From the NCBI RefSeq assembly GCF_013426205.1, contig NC_089427.1, positions 3,906,001 through 3,970,000 on the forward strand: a stretch of DNA of 64,000 bases, given 5' to 3'. Both the position numbers and the translations under genes were made by a program. Position 1 is the stretch's first letter; every line of letters begins with the position of its first letter. The notes below the pieces were generated by a model. That model saw only the letters and a list, made by a program, of their open reading frames with translations, had not been told where the DNA came from and did no database searches. Positions 1 to 11,943 of this stretch are shown here, in pieces. Source of the DNA: Metarhizium brunneum (Eukaryota > Ascomycota > Sordariomycetes > Hypocreales > Clavicipitaceae).

Positions 1-303
1 GGCGGACTTGCGTAGTTCGGCACGGAGTTTAATAGCACTACGACGCATGAATATCTAGATTCTGCTCATCGGCTGATGACTCTGATATTGGATGACACTT
101 CAGTTTTCACCTGAAACAGACGTGGTTTGAAACGAATTCGGCAAATTGAACCTTGAAATTTTCCTATCTAATCTATACTCTCATCTTGACATGTCAAACT
201 GCATTCTAAGCTCAATAAAACACCTCCCCTTTCAACCGTCTCTACTTCTATAGCTACAATTCTCCAACTTTGGCGACATGTGCGTCCTGGAGCAGTGCCC
301 ATT

Positions 304-2079
304 TCAAGCTTTAGATGCTACAGCATTACGGCGGCGCAGGAGAACAACCGCCGTGCGATGAGGAAAAATTCTATCTCCGTGAAGCATATTGGGCGGCCGC
401 CCCGAGGGAAACTGTCCCTGCAATTGAAAGTCATACTCGAGTAAAAGTCGGCTCATGATTGCTTTAATCGTGTACTGTGAATCCAATTAGCAAGGCTGGA
501 TCAAAACAAAGCAAAGCAACACTTGAATCACGCACAGAAGCAAGAAATCGTCCTGGGCAGGCATATCGGCCGAGGCCAAAATTGAGGTTGGCAGTGCTGC
601 TGTTAGAAAACGAAGTCGGCGCGGAATTCTGCTGTTTGAGCCACCGGTCTGGCTTGAAAGTAGCTGCATCGGGCACGTTTTCTTCATCCATGTGAATAGA
701 CCTTGCGAGAAGCGCAATCTGCTGACCGCGTTCTAATTGGTATCCGTCAGACAATGTAACGGGCTTCCGGACAAGACGCCTAAAAGTGACTGCGGTCCTG
801 GTTAGCCATGCCCATTCCATGTACGAGAGTCGGGATTGCGCATACACTCTCCGACTGGATTAATCCGCTGGGATTCTCTCATCAAGCTATCCAGGTGCTT
901 CATGTCAAGCATGGATTGCTGCGAGATGCTCATCCAACCTTCTTTCAGAACAGCTGCCTGTTCCTTTCGAAGGCTGTTTGTGAGATCCTTGTCCGCAATC
1001 ATGTCAAAGATTAAATGTGTGCTGGCCATGGCCGTTGTATGGACCACGGCCATGCTCAGGATTCCGAGCGTGCGGTGCGCAAGGGCCTCTGGCTGCGATT
1101 CTTCCTCGGTCCTCGCCAGATCCATGCACCATTGCAAAAAGTCATCGTGCTCTTCGTTGGGAGATTCTCTGCGTCTCTTGACCTCTGTGCCCAGGAGCTG
1201 TTGGATGTACTGCAGTTGGTCGCGGGCCTCTCTCACCTCGGGAACCCACGTTCCAAAAAAGGATGTCAGCAGACTGCCGAACCGGCGCGACGTGGAGATG
1301 CTCTCGAAGACGTTGCGGCTATATGAAGCGGTTGTCTGGAGAAAAATCTCGTCGCGGCAGGTTGGCTCTCCCACAAACACCCGTGCCGCGGCACGAGTAG
1401 CCAGATGAAGAACCATCTCGTACGGATTGACTGCGACCCAGGAATCTAGGCATCCATGGTTGTCAGCTCGTGCTAGATGGATACATGTTTATGGTCGAGG
1501 AATACACACCATCTTGCATGGGCAAAACTTGCTCAAAGGCAAGCCTCAGCTCGTCCATCATCACCGGGATGATTTTCGCTACATTTTGTTAGCACAACGT
1601 CAGTCAATGTCGGACTTCATGACGCCTACGAAGCCTGGGAGTCAAGCGCCGTTGTATGGCATGTGTGTGCAGTTCGCTCCCGAGAAGTATGCTCGTAACG
1701 GCGCCAGCATTGTCATCAAAGCTCGCTGTCAAGGGGTCCAACTTGTCGTTTGTAACCGCGCGCAGTTCAGAGGCGTACTTGAGTGGAATGACGACCAAGT
1801 CCATGTCCATTTTATGCAGCTTGAACGGTTGATCTCGAAACTATAGCGCAGTAAGTGACTGCTCCGCGATATTGTCGGGAACTTGGCATCGAATACCTTT
1901 TGATACCCATGTTTGATGAGTTGAGGCGCCTGGCTATTGTAACTCAACCGGTCAAAGACTTTGGGAAAGAAGGACGGCCAGCATCTGGCACTGGGTATGC
2001 TTTCTTTCCGGTTGCTACTGTAAACAACATAGCAGAGGAGAAGAGCGACGACAACTACGACGACAGGTAAAAGCGACAT
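304..2079 (-). CDS. Cytochrome P450 monooxygenase (intact, 6 exons)
   Basis: Heme-thiolate monooxygenase, probably ER-anchored. My spliced model has exons at 2079-1897, 1840-1630, 1578-1510, 1445-848, 797-536 and 474-304, giving about 497 aa. The N-terminus is a Val/Leu-rich membrane anchor (residues 4-20). Visible P450 landmarks are an ExxR-type helix (RESQR, near the end of exon 4) and the heme-binding loop FGLGRYACPGRF with the Cys ligand. The last exon gives the expected Leu/Arg-rich C-terminus. All introns are GT-AG of about 50-65 nt and no frameshift is needed. The C-terminal style resembles fungal ent-kaurene-oxidase-like and indole-diterpene P450s; the substrate cannot be read. It is divergent from the P450 starting at 3045 and resembles it in the ExxR and heme regions, so the two are likely paralogues. 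Confidence 0.88.
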
Positions 2080-3044
2080 GTTGAAGAATGGACTTGTCGA
2101 ACGTGAAGACGGGATGAAAGATTTCAGCAGGGAAAAGTAAAGGTTTACACCATGTAGAGCCGTTATGCCGCTGACGCTAGATTTAGCTAAAGTTTAAGTC
2201 TAGTCACTGTGATCAAGGCGCACTCACATGTTCCTGGACCCTGAATTATGACGACGCTTGCGACGGGCCAATTCTCCAGATTAGAGACACACTGGTGGAG
2301 TTGCCGCCACCTGTGACGATGACCCTTATGCAGTAGAACACAAGGGGAAAACTGGCTAAGCAGAACCATGGCATTGGTTATTGGCTAGCTGTCGGAAATG
2401 CAACATGACGCGGTGGCTCCGGCATCTCTGGGCCCCCGTCGTTCGGATGCGGTGCAACCCCCGATGGTAACGAACCATTCGACGTGCCGCATCTAGTCTC
2501 AGCCGCGTCGCATGGAACATGTCGTATTTGGATCGGAGATGCGCGTGGCCTGTCCGGGAGCTATGCAGTTTCGGACTCTAGCATTCTTCGCATATCGCCG
2601 CCGCCCCGGGACCTGCATGATATGTTGCCGCCAACGGCCCACAATCGCGGATCAATTTGGCTCACGACATTTTCGGTCGGGCCATCACGACATTTCGGGT
2701 CACATGGTCGGCTGTCCATCGTTGCGGCTGTCGCCATGGCCGGTGTTCCTGCTAGGGTATGCGTCTTATCACCGAACTCGACTCATCAATCTACCGGCCC
2801 TCGATAATCCTAGACAGTGCTGCAAAATTCGTCAAGGATCGGAAAATTCGGCCAGCAGCTATGACGGCGTGATTATTCGAAAGGAGCCATGGGCGCAAAC
2901 TACCAGACACGCTCAGACTACCTTGGCTGGCCTTTTTAACGGCGAGGGACAAAGAGCCACGGCGCCGCTCGTCATCATGGCTTACACTTTTCTTTACCAT
3001 CTCGAGTTTTGAGCAAGACGTCTGGATACCTACTCAACATTACA
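2080..3044. promoter_or_regulatory. Shared intergenic promoter region of two divergent P450 genes
   Basis: About 965 bp separate the start codons of two head-to-head P450 genes. The stretch has no convincing gene; a 166-codon open frame on the plus strand (2512-3012) has no family features. The arrangement suggests a bidirectional promoter. I did not identify a specific factor-binding site with confidence. Confidence 0.4.
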
Positions 3045-5038
3045 ATGCTATCCGAACGACTGAATGTATTTGACGATTATCCGGCCGCGGTATTTGCCAT
3101 TATTGGCGTTGCCGTAGCTGCTGCCGCATTCTTCTTGTATCTCGATTATCCCATAGCAGTAAGAGTGCACTCCCTCTCCGGTACCGCGTTTCAAAAGATA
3201 ATAAACATGTCTCAAGGTGGATGTGCCCATTATCGGGGTTGGAGTGCGATATACGAAATGGCTGGCGGCGATTCGAAATGTTTGGTACGCCCGAGAATCT
3301 ATTCGCGAGGGATACGCCAAGGCAAGTTGCTCTCGGCTCTCATGGCAACATGGAACGCAGCTAACAGTCGACACACAGCATGGTGATTTTGCATTTCAGA
3401 TACCAACCATGACCCGAATGGACATATTTATATGCGATCGCCAGATGACAAAGGAATATTATACTGTGGATGATGATCACTTGTCTTTCCGGGCCGTCAT
3501 GTCCGAGGTATGCCGCAGAACCAGGTCACATCGCAGCACGTCTAACAGTGACCAAGGAATTCCAATTCGAGCATCTTCTTCCAGGCCAGCTACACGATGT
3601 CCGCAGGATACCCAACTCGGTCATTGCAAAGGCCTTGAGCTGGCAGAGGACCAGGGCAAGCAAACCCGAGGACCCGTTCTTCAAGTCCTTCTCAGCCGAG
3701 TTTATCCATGGGTTCCAGGAAGAAACGCAGCGACTAGTACAGAACCAGAGGTCGAGCATCTTCTCATTGTTCCGAGGTACTCCCCCGGCCGCAGACTCTG
3801 GATGGAGCGCTGTGCCGTGTTTTCCACTTGCCATCAAGGTCATTGCACGTCTTACAACATACTCTCTGTTCGGTGAGCCTTTGTGTAGGGATGTCGAGTT
3901 TCTAGACATGTGCTGCCGGTTCGGCGATGCCATCCCCCGGGATGCCCTTATCTTGCGCTCTTGGCCAGCCTGGGCAAGGCCGTACGTCCGCTTCTTTCAA
4001 GTCTTCTCACACTCCCGTCCTGCGACTGACAATGCCCAGTTCTGTCGCAAAGCTCCTGGCTGCCCCGCGACTTGTGAGGAAGCTGCAGGGCATTTTGTAC
4101 ACCGAGATACAACAAAGGAGAAGTACCCGGGAAAAGAATCCCATGAAGGTTTGTGCTCGGCAACTGCAATGGCCAGGCTGAGCTTGCTAATCCAAGGCTG
4201 TAGGATCTCCTCGACTTCACCATCGACTGGGTTGACCAACGGGGCGAAGAATATGACGATTGGCATATTACCGATATGATGACCAACACAATATTTGCTG
4301 CATTGCATACGTCCAGTCAAGTACGTTGCTCATTCTGCATACGTTGGAGTCATTGCTAACAGCCCCGACAGCTAGTGGTGCATACAATCTTCGAGCTCGC
4401 CACACGTCCCGAGTATGCTGACCCTCTACGAGAGGAAATAAAGCAATGCTTTGAACTGCACGGCGAGGGTACCAAGAAGGCTTTGGACTCCATGTACAAG
4501 GTAGATAGTTTCATCAAGGAGACGCAGCGAATGAACCCGCTCGACGCATGTACGTGTTGCCTCCTCGCCCATCTACGCCAGAGGTCTGGTATAATTTCTA
4601 ACATTTGTATTAGCCGCACTGGCGAGATTGGCTCTTAGGGACTACACCTTTTCCAATGGTCTGCACATTCCGAAGGGGAGCGCAATTTTCACCCCCAACG
4701 CCCCTTTATTCCAGGACGAGAGATTCTATCCGGATCCCCAGCGTTTCGACGGCTTCCGATTTTCCAAAATGAGGCATGACCCAAAGCTCGTGTCCTCGTG
4801 TGACCTCACTTCCACCAACGAACGCAGCATGCATTTTGGAATTGGGCGCCATGCTTGCCCTGGCCGATTCATGGTTTCCGACGAGGTGAAGCTTGCCATG
4901 GTGCATCTCTTGCAAAATTTCGACTTTTGTGTCGAGAACTTTGGGCCAAGGCCGAAGAATATGCCATTTGGCAAGTTTATTCTGCCCGATATGAGCGCCA
5001 AGGTGTGGTTGAGGCCATCTACCCGTGGCAAAGAGTGA
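3045..5038 (+). CDS. Cytochrome P450 monooxygenase (intact, 8 exons, one GC-AG intron)
   Basis: Spliced model: 3045-3158, 3217-3321, 3379-3507, 3557-3981, 4040-4148, 4204-4320, 4372-4549, 4614-5038, giving 533 aa. It has an N-terminal membrane anchor (an Ala/Val/Phe-rich stretch at about residues 12-30), then the REGY-type region after the first beta domain. The ExxR helix reads KETQR and the heme loop [12 protein letters not shown]. Intron 2 begins with AAG|GCAAGT, a perfect GC-AG donor, and no GT donor restores the frame there. The overall style matches ent-kaurene-oxidase-like fungal P450s (CYP503/CYP68 neighbourhood, from memory of the families). It was probably co-regulated with the divergent P450 upstream. 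Substrate unknown. Confidence 0.88.
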
Positions 5039-7917
5039 GGTTGGGATATTCATGTTTTGGACTGTCACCTTGTATAGCCCTGAAGTTGAAAAATAGATAT
5101 AATGAGTTGTTGGTATTAAAATTGACTGCGATTATTTCATGTTGACAATGGAAATATTGACCGTTGGGCGTGCCAATGTGTGAGTGATGCCGCTTTCTTG
5201 TGCTTCAAAATCTACACAAATATTTCGGTAGCTAGTTTGAGGGGCTATTTATGAAGCTCAAATATGAAGCACAGTCTACTTCTCTATTGGGCTGTATTCT
5301 ACACGCCATCTGTAGGCCGCGCCAAGTGAATCCCCGATGGACTCTTCCAAATAAAGTATATCGACTCGTGAGCGTGTACAACTGCTACTGAGGGAGACTT
5401 CCCCTTGTTTGCATATGTTTATTTTCCAAGTACCTTTCATGTATGTCTGGTCTGTACAGCAGCGAGATATGTAACGACAAAGTCTTCTCAAAGCGACGTG
5501 TGGGATAGAATGCTATCCTTGGCATCTGTCACTTTCTTTCGCTCTTGAATGACTCCACAGCCGAATGTTAACGTATTTTTTGGTGAAGGCATTATTGAAG
5601 GACTTCTTCTATCTTACGTGACAAGATAAAGCAAGTCACCTAAAGGTTTGATACACATCAAGTTCTGAATATTGCATAGCCTACCCTATATCGTAACAAG
5701 ACCTAAAGCCCTTATACATCACACCTTGAGTTTAAGTAGTTGCTAGCCAAAAAGTTAAAAGACACAACTCAGATAATTCTACCTACTATAGTGATTATAA
5801 GCTAACACGGTAGGGTCTTTTAAGAGTAGAGGACAACAAGCGAGTTAGATGGGACGCTAATAGGATATATGGCAACTTGGTGGCGGAGGCGTCGATACGC
5901 CCGGTGCGATATTTCAACATAAAGATTGGAAGGTGCATAGACTAAGATTACAAAACTACCAACTTACAGTATCTATTTAAACTAGCTACAAGAGCTTATA
6001 AGTATATAATTTGACTGGTAGATATATATTATGTTACACGGAAATCGCCCCGTTACACAAGGGCTACGACCACGGGATTATGGCAGAAGGCCCTCACCGA
6101 CTTCTTGTATTCCAAGACGTCTTTGGCGACCGAGGCCTTGAGGAAAACCAAGGACCTTTGATACCAAAGACTTTTATTAGATGAATTGAGCTATTGCTCC
6201 AAGCCTTTTTGAGCCCTTGTCACATATTATGACACAAGCTGATTTAGTTTTCTTATAGAGGCAAAAAGAAACTATATCGGAATAGTATACTTGAACTTAC
6301 CAATTCAAAATAAAACTCTAATGCTAGAACCAAAGTCCGCCCTGTGTATTCAGCGTTGGTCTCCGAGCTATCCCAACCGCTGCCTGCCAAGGCAGTGTGT
6401 ATAGAGTACAGAAAGCATGAGAAGGCAATAGTCCTCCAGAATTAGGTAAAACTAGCAGACGGTACTTATTCTTTTAGCTGCTAGTTCCTTGGTTGTGTTC
6501 ATGGTATATTACACGCTCTGTTGCGGTTCTCTGGCTTGGGTACGGCCAGGCATATTATGCTACTGTTAATAGGCCCTGCCCTAATGTAGTGCTTGCACGA
6601 TTATTTAGATCGGTTGAAGAATAAGGGAAAAAAGAATTAAAACGTGATAAATATTCGTATAAAGCGCCCTAGCGTATTAAGAGAGGGTAGTCTTAAACGA
6701 CCAAAAGCTACTGCTAACTGAGACAACAGCTCAAGTCGCTGTATGTGTTGGACGAACTATTGACTCAAGTGCTCCTAAGGCTATGCCAACTATTTACTTC
6801 CTAAATACCCCTCTGATAGCCGCAAGGTAGCGGAGGAGGAATATACCCCCCCCAAGTCTACACAATCTAATACCTTATTTGATAGGTTCCCGTGCTGCTC
6901 GAGACAAACTTATTAGTGCCTCCAATTCTACTTGATAATGCTTACAAATATGACTATCTTGGCTCTCTCTCACTTTGGCCTCTGACAGTCGTACCATCAT
7001 TTCACTCATTTGAAAGAAAGCAGGTCGCAGTTCATATATCTTATGTAGTACACGTTAGAAATTATATAAAGCCTAGCTACGGCTCAGGTTGTTCAAAAGT
7101 AAATATGACTGCTCGTACGTAAAGAAATTCGTGACATACGCTCAAATGCTCGGTACGGCGGGGAAAACCAGAAGAGGAACACGAGGTGAAGCACCTGTGG
7201 CGCATTAATCACTTGAAACGAGGGAAAATATAACCAACAGTGGTGGAAAGAAAGGCAATATCATGTCGTACTTTTATGCAATTAATGCGTGGTCTTTGCG
7301 TAATCGTCAGAGCCCAAAGGGCACCCATGAGCGCGATGTTCAATGTTGGGAAAATGCGGCCATGGACTGCATTTGCTGCCCGTCATGTCTGCTCCAGTAC
7401 CTCGAGAGTACGTGTAGGTACTCGAGTAAATACAAGGATGGGTGAGCAGCGCGTGCAATGTAACCCTGGGGTATTGTCATGCTCCCAACACACCATCAAT
7501 GGTCGAATGCGACTTGACACGGATGGACCAACGTGCGCCCACAGCCTCGCTTCTACAATCAACAGACTCGGTGCGACCAACACGGCGATTAAAGCCTTCA
7601 TATCATATTCCCCACTCACATACATACGAGCACAACTACCCATTCGTGCAATCTTGGTGAATACCAGACATCACACGGCACCGGGGAGCATGGGGGGGAA
7701 CACCGCAGGTGCCCGTACATGAGGTGTCACCTCTGCCTCATTTCATACCCATGGCGCCGTATTCAATAAAGTCTCACGAGCCTGCTTCGTAGCCATCTCC
7801 ATCCATCTTCTCCGTACATTCATCACCACCTTGCTCCGCGTTCTCAGTCATCCGGTCTCTGTGGCCGCACCGTGAACAGCATCGACCCGACTCTTAGGCA
7901 CCTCAGTCGCCAGCACA
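5039..7917. other. AT-rich intergenic region with a repeat relic
   Basis: I see no supportable gene in these 2.9 kb. From about 5.5 to 7.1 kb the sequence is AT-rich with stops in all frames, as expected for old transposon debris. The interval 6034-6226 shares ordered sequence blocks with 62587-62831. The 160-codon open frame at 7240-7722 has no recognisable domain and I do not call it. Confidence 0.5.
6034..6226 (+). repeat. Diverged dispersed repeat, copy A
   Basis: It shares collinear blocks with copy B at 62587-62831. These are TTACACGGAA (6034), GTTACACAAGGGCT (6052), AAGGACCTTT (6150), ATGAATT (6181), ATTGCTCCAAG (6193) and GTCACATA (6219), in the same order, with unalignable sequence between. 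This looks like two old copies of one mobile element, possibly its terminal part. The family is unknown to me. Confidence 0.55.
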
Positions 7918-9123
7918 ATGGCGGGCAAAGGAACCATCATCGTCACCGGCGCCAACGGCGGTCTGGGAAGTGCAATAGCAGAGCATATAGCTTCCAGGCC
8001 CGAGTTGCTAGGCCATCACGGTATATACATCGTGCGAGACGCGTCCGCAGCGCCGGCGCTCGCCGCGGCCCTTTCGCGAGGCTCACCGTCGCACAAGCAA
8101 GAGGTGGCCTCTCTGGACTTGACCAACCTCGCCAACGTTCGCCAAGTCGCACAGCACATCAATGTGAGTCCCCATCCGAATGATTCCAAACGCCCTCACG
8201 TCTTGCTACTGTCTCACGCCGCGGGCTGTTCCATAGAGCCGCGTGTCTGCCGGCCAGATCCCGCCCATCCGCGCCCTCATCCTCAACGCTGGCCTGCTCG
8301 ACTTTGGCAAGCAGACGTGGACGAGTGACGGGTTCGACGTCACCTTTGCAGCCAACTACCTCGGACACTGGCTGCTCACGCTCCTGCTTCTCCAGAGCAT
8401 GGACAAGGAAGCCGGCACTATTATTGTTATTGGAAGCCAGATGCACGAGTAAGCGTCCAACCCCCTCCGAACAAGAGAAACAAAAAACATACTTGATATT
8501 TATAAGGCTAACCGAGGGTCCCACGCTGCAGCCCTAGTGATAAGCGCAACGACCGCAGCAAGGCGTTTGAAGGCAAGTACAAGCAGATCATTGGCAGCGA
8601 CGAGGCCAGCGTCGAGGCCGTGGCAAAGGGCACCTGGGGCTCGGCCAAGGAAGACCCTTCGTTCCGCAGCGGGCTCCGGCGCTACGGCGCGTCCAAGCTG
8701 TGCCTGCTCATGATGATGTTTGAGCTGCAGCGGCGCGCCGACGCCGACGCCCGCCTCGGGAACCTGCGCGTCGTCGGCGTCGACCCGGGCACCATGGTGA
8801 CGAGCATCACGCGCCTCGCGCCGTGGGCCATGCGCGTGATCCTCTTTGGCGCCGTGTTGCCCGCCGTCGCGCTGCTGTTCCCCCGCGGGCCCGTACGGAC
8901 GCCGCAGCGCTCCGGGGCCGATGTCCTGCACGTCGCGGGCCTCTTGGGCGGAGCGAACGCAGACGCCCGGCCCGGCGCGAAGGCGGTCTACTACAACGGC
9001 AGGGAGCCGATGGAGACGAACCCCGAGGCGAGGGACGCCCAGAAGCGCGCGTTGGTCTGGGCGGAATCGGTAAAGTATACCCGGCTGGTGGGGGGCGAGA
9101 CCATTCTCGGCGATTGGCAATGA
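7918..9123 (+). CDS. Short-chain dehydrogenase/reductase (intact, 3 exons)
   Basis: NAD(P)-dependent Rossmann oxidoreductase. Exons are 7918-8163, 8237-8448 and 8532-9123, about 350 codons. Motifs in order: the TGANGGLG nucleotide-binding loop near residue 10, NAG (in LILNAG), and the active-site YGASK with its Tyr and Lys. The size and long C-terminus resemble the retinol-dehydrogenase-like/WW-oxidoreductase SDR group common in fungal secondary metabolism. A hydrophobic stretch after the active site could be a membrane-associating helix. It is GC-rich compared with the repeat region upstream. It lies between the intact P450 pair and a block of decayed oxidative genes, so it was probably a tailoring enzyme of the same pathway. 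Substrate unknown. Confidence 0.88.
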
Positions 9124-9193
9124 TAAACATTTGACGGCATGTAGTATCTGTAGTATTGACGGAACCGTGGCTACCTTGCGCGTCTAACTTCCA

Positions 9194-10738
9194 TCACTGG
9201 GGAATCTTGAACCCCCCGGGAACCTGATGGGTGAAGAGGCCGTGGGGATCAACCCTTGCCCTGACGTGCTGCAGCTGTGCCACGCTCGCCTGCCCGTAGC
9301 TCGCAATCACTTCCTGCCCCGGCGCCGCGTAGTTCATGTAGATGTACGGGTCGTGTGCCCCGAGGTCCCTTGCTCTACAGTTAATCTCCTCCATGAGCGT
9401 GCGCGCCGCCGCGTATACCTTGTCGTCGTCGCCGGCACGAGACCACGCAGGCGACAAGAGACACACGGCGAGCCGCCCGGACCGGTCTGCCAGCCCCAGC
9501 GCGTACAGCTGCGGCGGCAGCGCCTCCAGGTTGATGTTCCAACTGATGCCTGCGATGTCCTGTACCGACGGCAAGCTGGCGTTGTAGGCGTCGAACGTGG
9601 CGCGGATCATGGCCTCTGTAGGCGCAAAGGTCACCGTTGTCGAGAGGTAGCTGTATCGTTACCGCCCGTTAGCCGACTCGGTATTCAACATGACAGATGA
9701 AGAGTTGCATACCGGGCCGCTTGTGGCGGCTGCAGTGAGACGCCTTGTCTGGCGAGTGTCGACATGTTGGCCACGGTGGCGCCGGCCGCAGGGTACGGGA
9801 TTGTCGGCAGGTCGGGGACCGGTTGGTAAAAGGCGGCACCTGGGGGACCTCGTTGCCGTTGGGCTTGGTGTAGATGAGCAGGTTCAGGGCAACGCTCAAT
9901 TTGTGCGTGCTGTTGAAAGACCAGCCAAAGAGGAACGACGCATTCTCGTCATACTTGGCCGGATCCATAAGCTCGGCATACACGCGGGCTTGCTGGTCGA
10001 CGGCCTAGAGCGGGCTCAGCGTAAGACTCGACCACAGCAGGCCCTGTTCAAACGTCTTGACATCGAGGCTAGTAATGATGCCAAAGATGTTGCACCCGCC
10101 GCGGAGCGCCAGCCACAGGTCCGAGTTTTGCTGCTCGCTGGCCTCGACAACGGAGCCGTCGGCGAGAACAACCTCGAACAAAATGACCTGATTGCAGGTC
10201 CAGCCCTAGGTCCAGCCCTCCCGCGGGCCAAAGTAGGAGCACTTGAGATGCCGCCGCCGGCAGCGAGCCCTGCCACGCCGACGCCGGCAACACGGCCGCC
10301 CGCGGCGCTGAAGCCCAGCACATCCAGCGTCTCGTAGACGGCGTCCCATGTCGCGCCCGCGCCGACAGTCACGCTCGACCTGTCGCCGCTGATGACGACC
10401 GAGTCGAGGCCGCGCATGTCGACTGTGACTCCGGAGCAACTGGTCGCGCCTCGGAACCACTGGTGCCCGCCGCCCCGTATGGCAAACTCGCCTCCGGTGG
10501 CTCTCATGGTCTCAATCACGCAGGATACATCGCGGGGCGACCTGGGCGTGACGAAGCACTGGGGATGGAGGCCCGAGACTTGCGGGCTAAAATACGACGT
10601 AAGCGCTGCGGCGTATGCGTCGCTTCCCGGAAACAGGACCTTGTCGGAACCGAGGGCGGCCTGCAAGGCTGCACAGGTCTTTTCCATTGCGAAAAAAACC
10701 GTCAGCTCAAAAGCCAAGAGAGAGAGAGACAGGAGCAA
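9194..10738 (-). pseudogene. Berberine-bridge-like FAD-linked oxidase, broken
   Basis: The frames together read as an FAD-binding PCMH/BBE-family oxidase. There is an N-terminal secretory-like stretch, the flavin-binding GGGHQW motif, a GVGVAGLAAGGG region, and a C-terminal BBE domain ending in VPGGFKIPQ. The reading frame is destroyed at several points. An extra 8 nt at about 10237-10244 shifts the frame. A 12-nt tandem duplication (10196-10207 and 10208-10219) creates TAG at 10206-10208. A second in-frame TAG lies at 10005-10007 (a CAG-to-TAG change would explain it). A missing base in the A-run at 9828-9831 shifts the frame again. One ordinary intron lies near 9640-9710. The closest relative in the window is the oxidase at 16171-17863. 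Confidence 0.85.
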
Positions 10739-11943
10739 AAGGGAAAAAAGGCGTCAAGTAAACCCTGTGAAAGGGCGCAGAGGACTGGGGGACTGATGCA
10801 GAAAGAACCTTACACACACACGACGGAGACTCAACGTGTCCATCATCTTGTTGGGCCAGGAAACTGCGCCGCCTGTACTCAATGTGACCCTCCGTTATGT
10901 ACATAGGTGACGGATTATGAACAGACATGAGCGCTCGAGGTGCACCCAGCTGCAGCTTGTGTTGGTTCCGAGCTCTCGTGTAGACTGGCGCCTGCATATC
11001 CGGGCGTCGCAATGGACCGTGATGGGCTCAACGGGGGCATTCATGTTTTTATCCGTCCAGAATCATGTGGCATGTAATTTTGTCACTCGGCCTTTCGGCC
11101 TTCTCTTTCCGCCTTCAACTGTCTCGCGCTCGCCTTCTTCCACTCCATGAAACGCGCGTGGCGGCGGGCGTGTCGGCATTGTGCCTTCAATTAGTTGATC
11201 CTTCGTCCTCAAACTGCACTGTGCTCAGTGGCTGTCTTTCTGCCGTCTGGTGTACGGAGTATTCGCCTGCCAATCTGGGATGGGGGTCTTTGCGCAGGGT
11301 CTCGTCTGGTGCCATACACACATGGCAAGGGCCAGCACTATATGTATGTACATGTGTTGCGTGGGATTGCCGTGGTGTGCCAGAAGATACAGTGTCTCGA
11401 TGGTGGGGGCGAAGAAAATATTGATAACATTTGAACATCCACAGTTGGTCTTGGCTATGCAACCGGAAAGGGAGAGCCTCGAGTCCCTTGACCCTTGTTT
11501 CCGGCGTACGACAGCTGACGGCATCAAGGCGCACCAGTTTTTCCAACGGCGTGGCTGCAGCTTCATACACAACACACCGGACTTCTTCCGAGTGTACTGT
11601 GCAGTCTGGTGCAACACAACCTCGCAAACACCGCTTATTCTCTTGGCATGTCCCGGTACTTTGCCTGGCACAAGCTCATGTTCATCGTCCCGGACACCTT
11701 GCCGTGCAGGAACTGGTCAACAAACAGGGTAGAAAATGAAAGGAAGCCATATCCCGCCATGGGCAGACGTATGCAGTAGTTTCTATCATCAGCGGCTGTA
11801 TACACAATGTATTACAAATTCACCGACGTGCATGGTCGGTTCTACCTCCCGCTGACACCCATTGTTGAGCCGGCCTGTCCTCACGCACGTGGTTGGACTG
11901 GCGATGCCAATCCGACCCGTAGCTTTGAGCGGCTGTGTGTCAG
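10739..11943. other. Intergenic region without supportable gene
   Basis: Several overlapping open frames of 100-160 codons exist on both strands around 11.2-11.7 kb. They overlap one another and carry no family motif, so I regard them as chance. One copy of the 9-mer TACGGAGTA lies at 11253. Confidence 0.4.

Noticed and set aside
2512..3012. 166-codon ORF between the divergent P450s
   Set aside because: No motif, overlaps other frames, and lies in the presumed promoter region.
7240..7722. 160-codon ORF upstream of the SDR
   Set aside because: No recognisable domain; it overlaps other open frames of similar quality.
11187..11732. Three overlapping ORFs of about 146-160 codons on both strands
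   Set aside because: They overlap one another and none shows family features.
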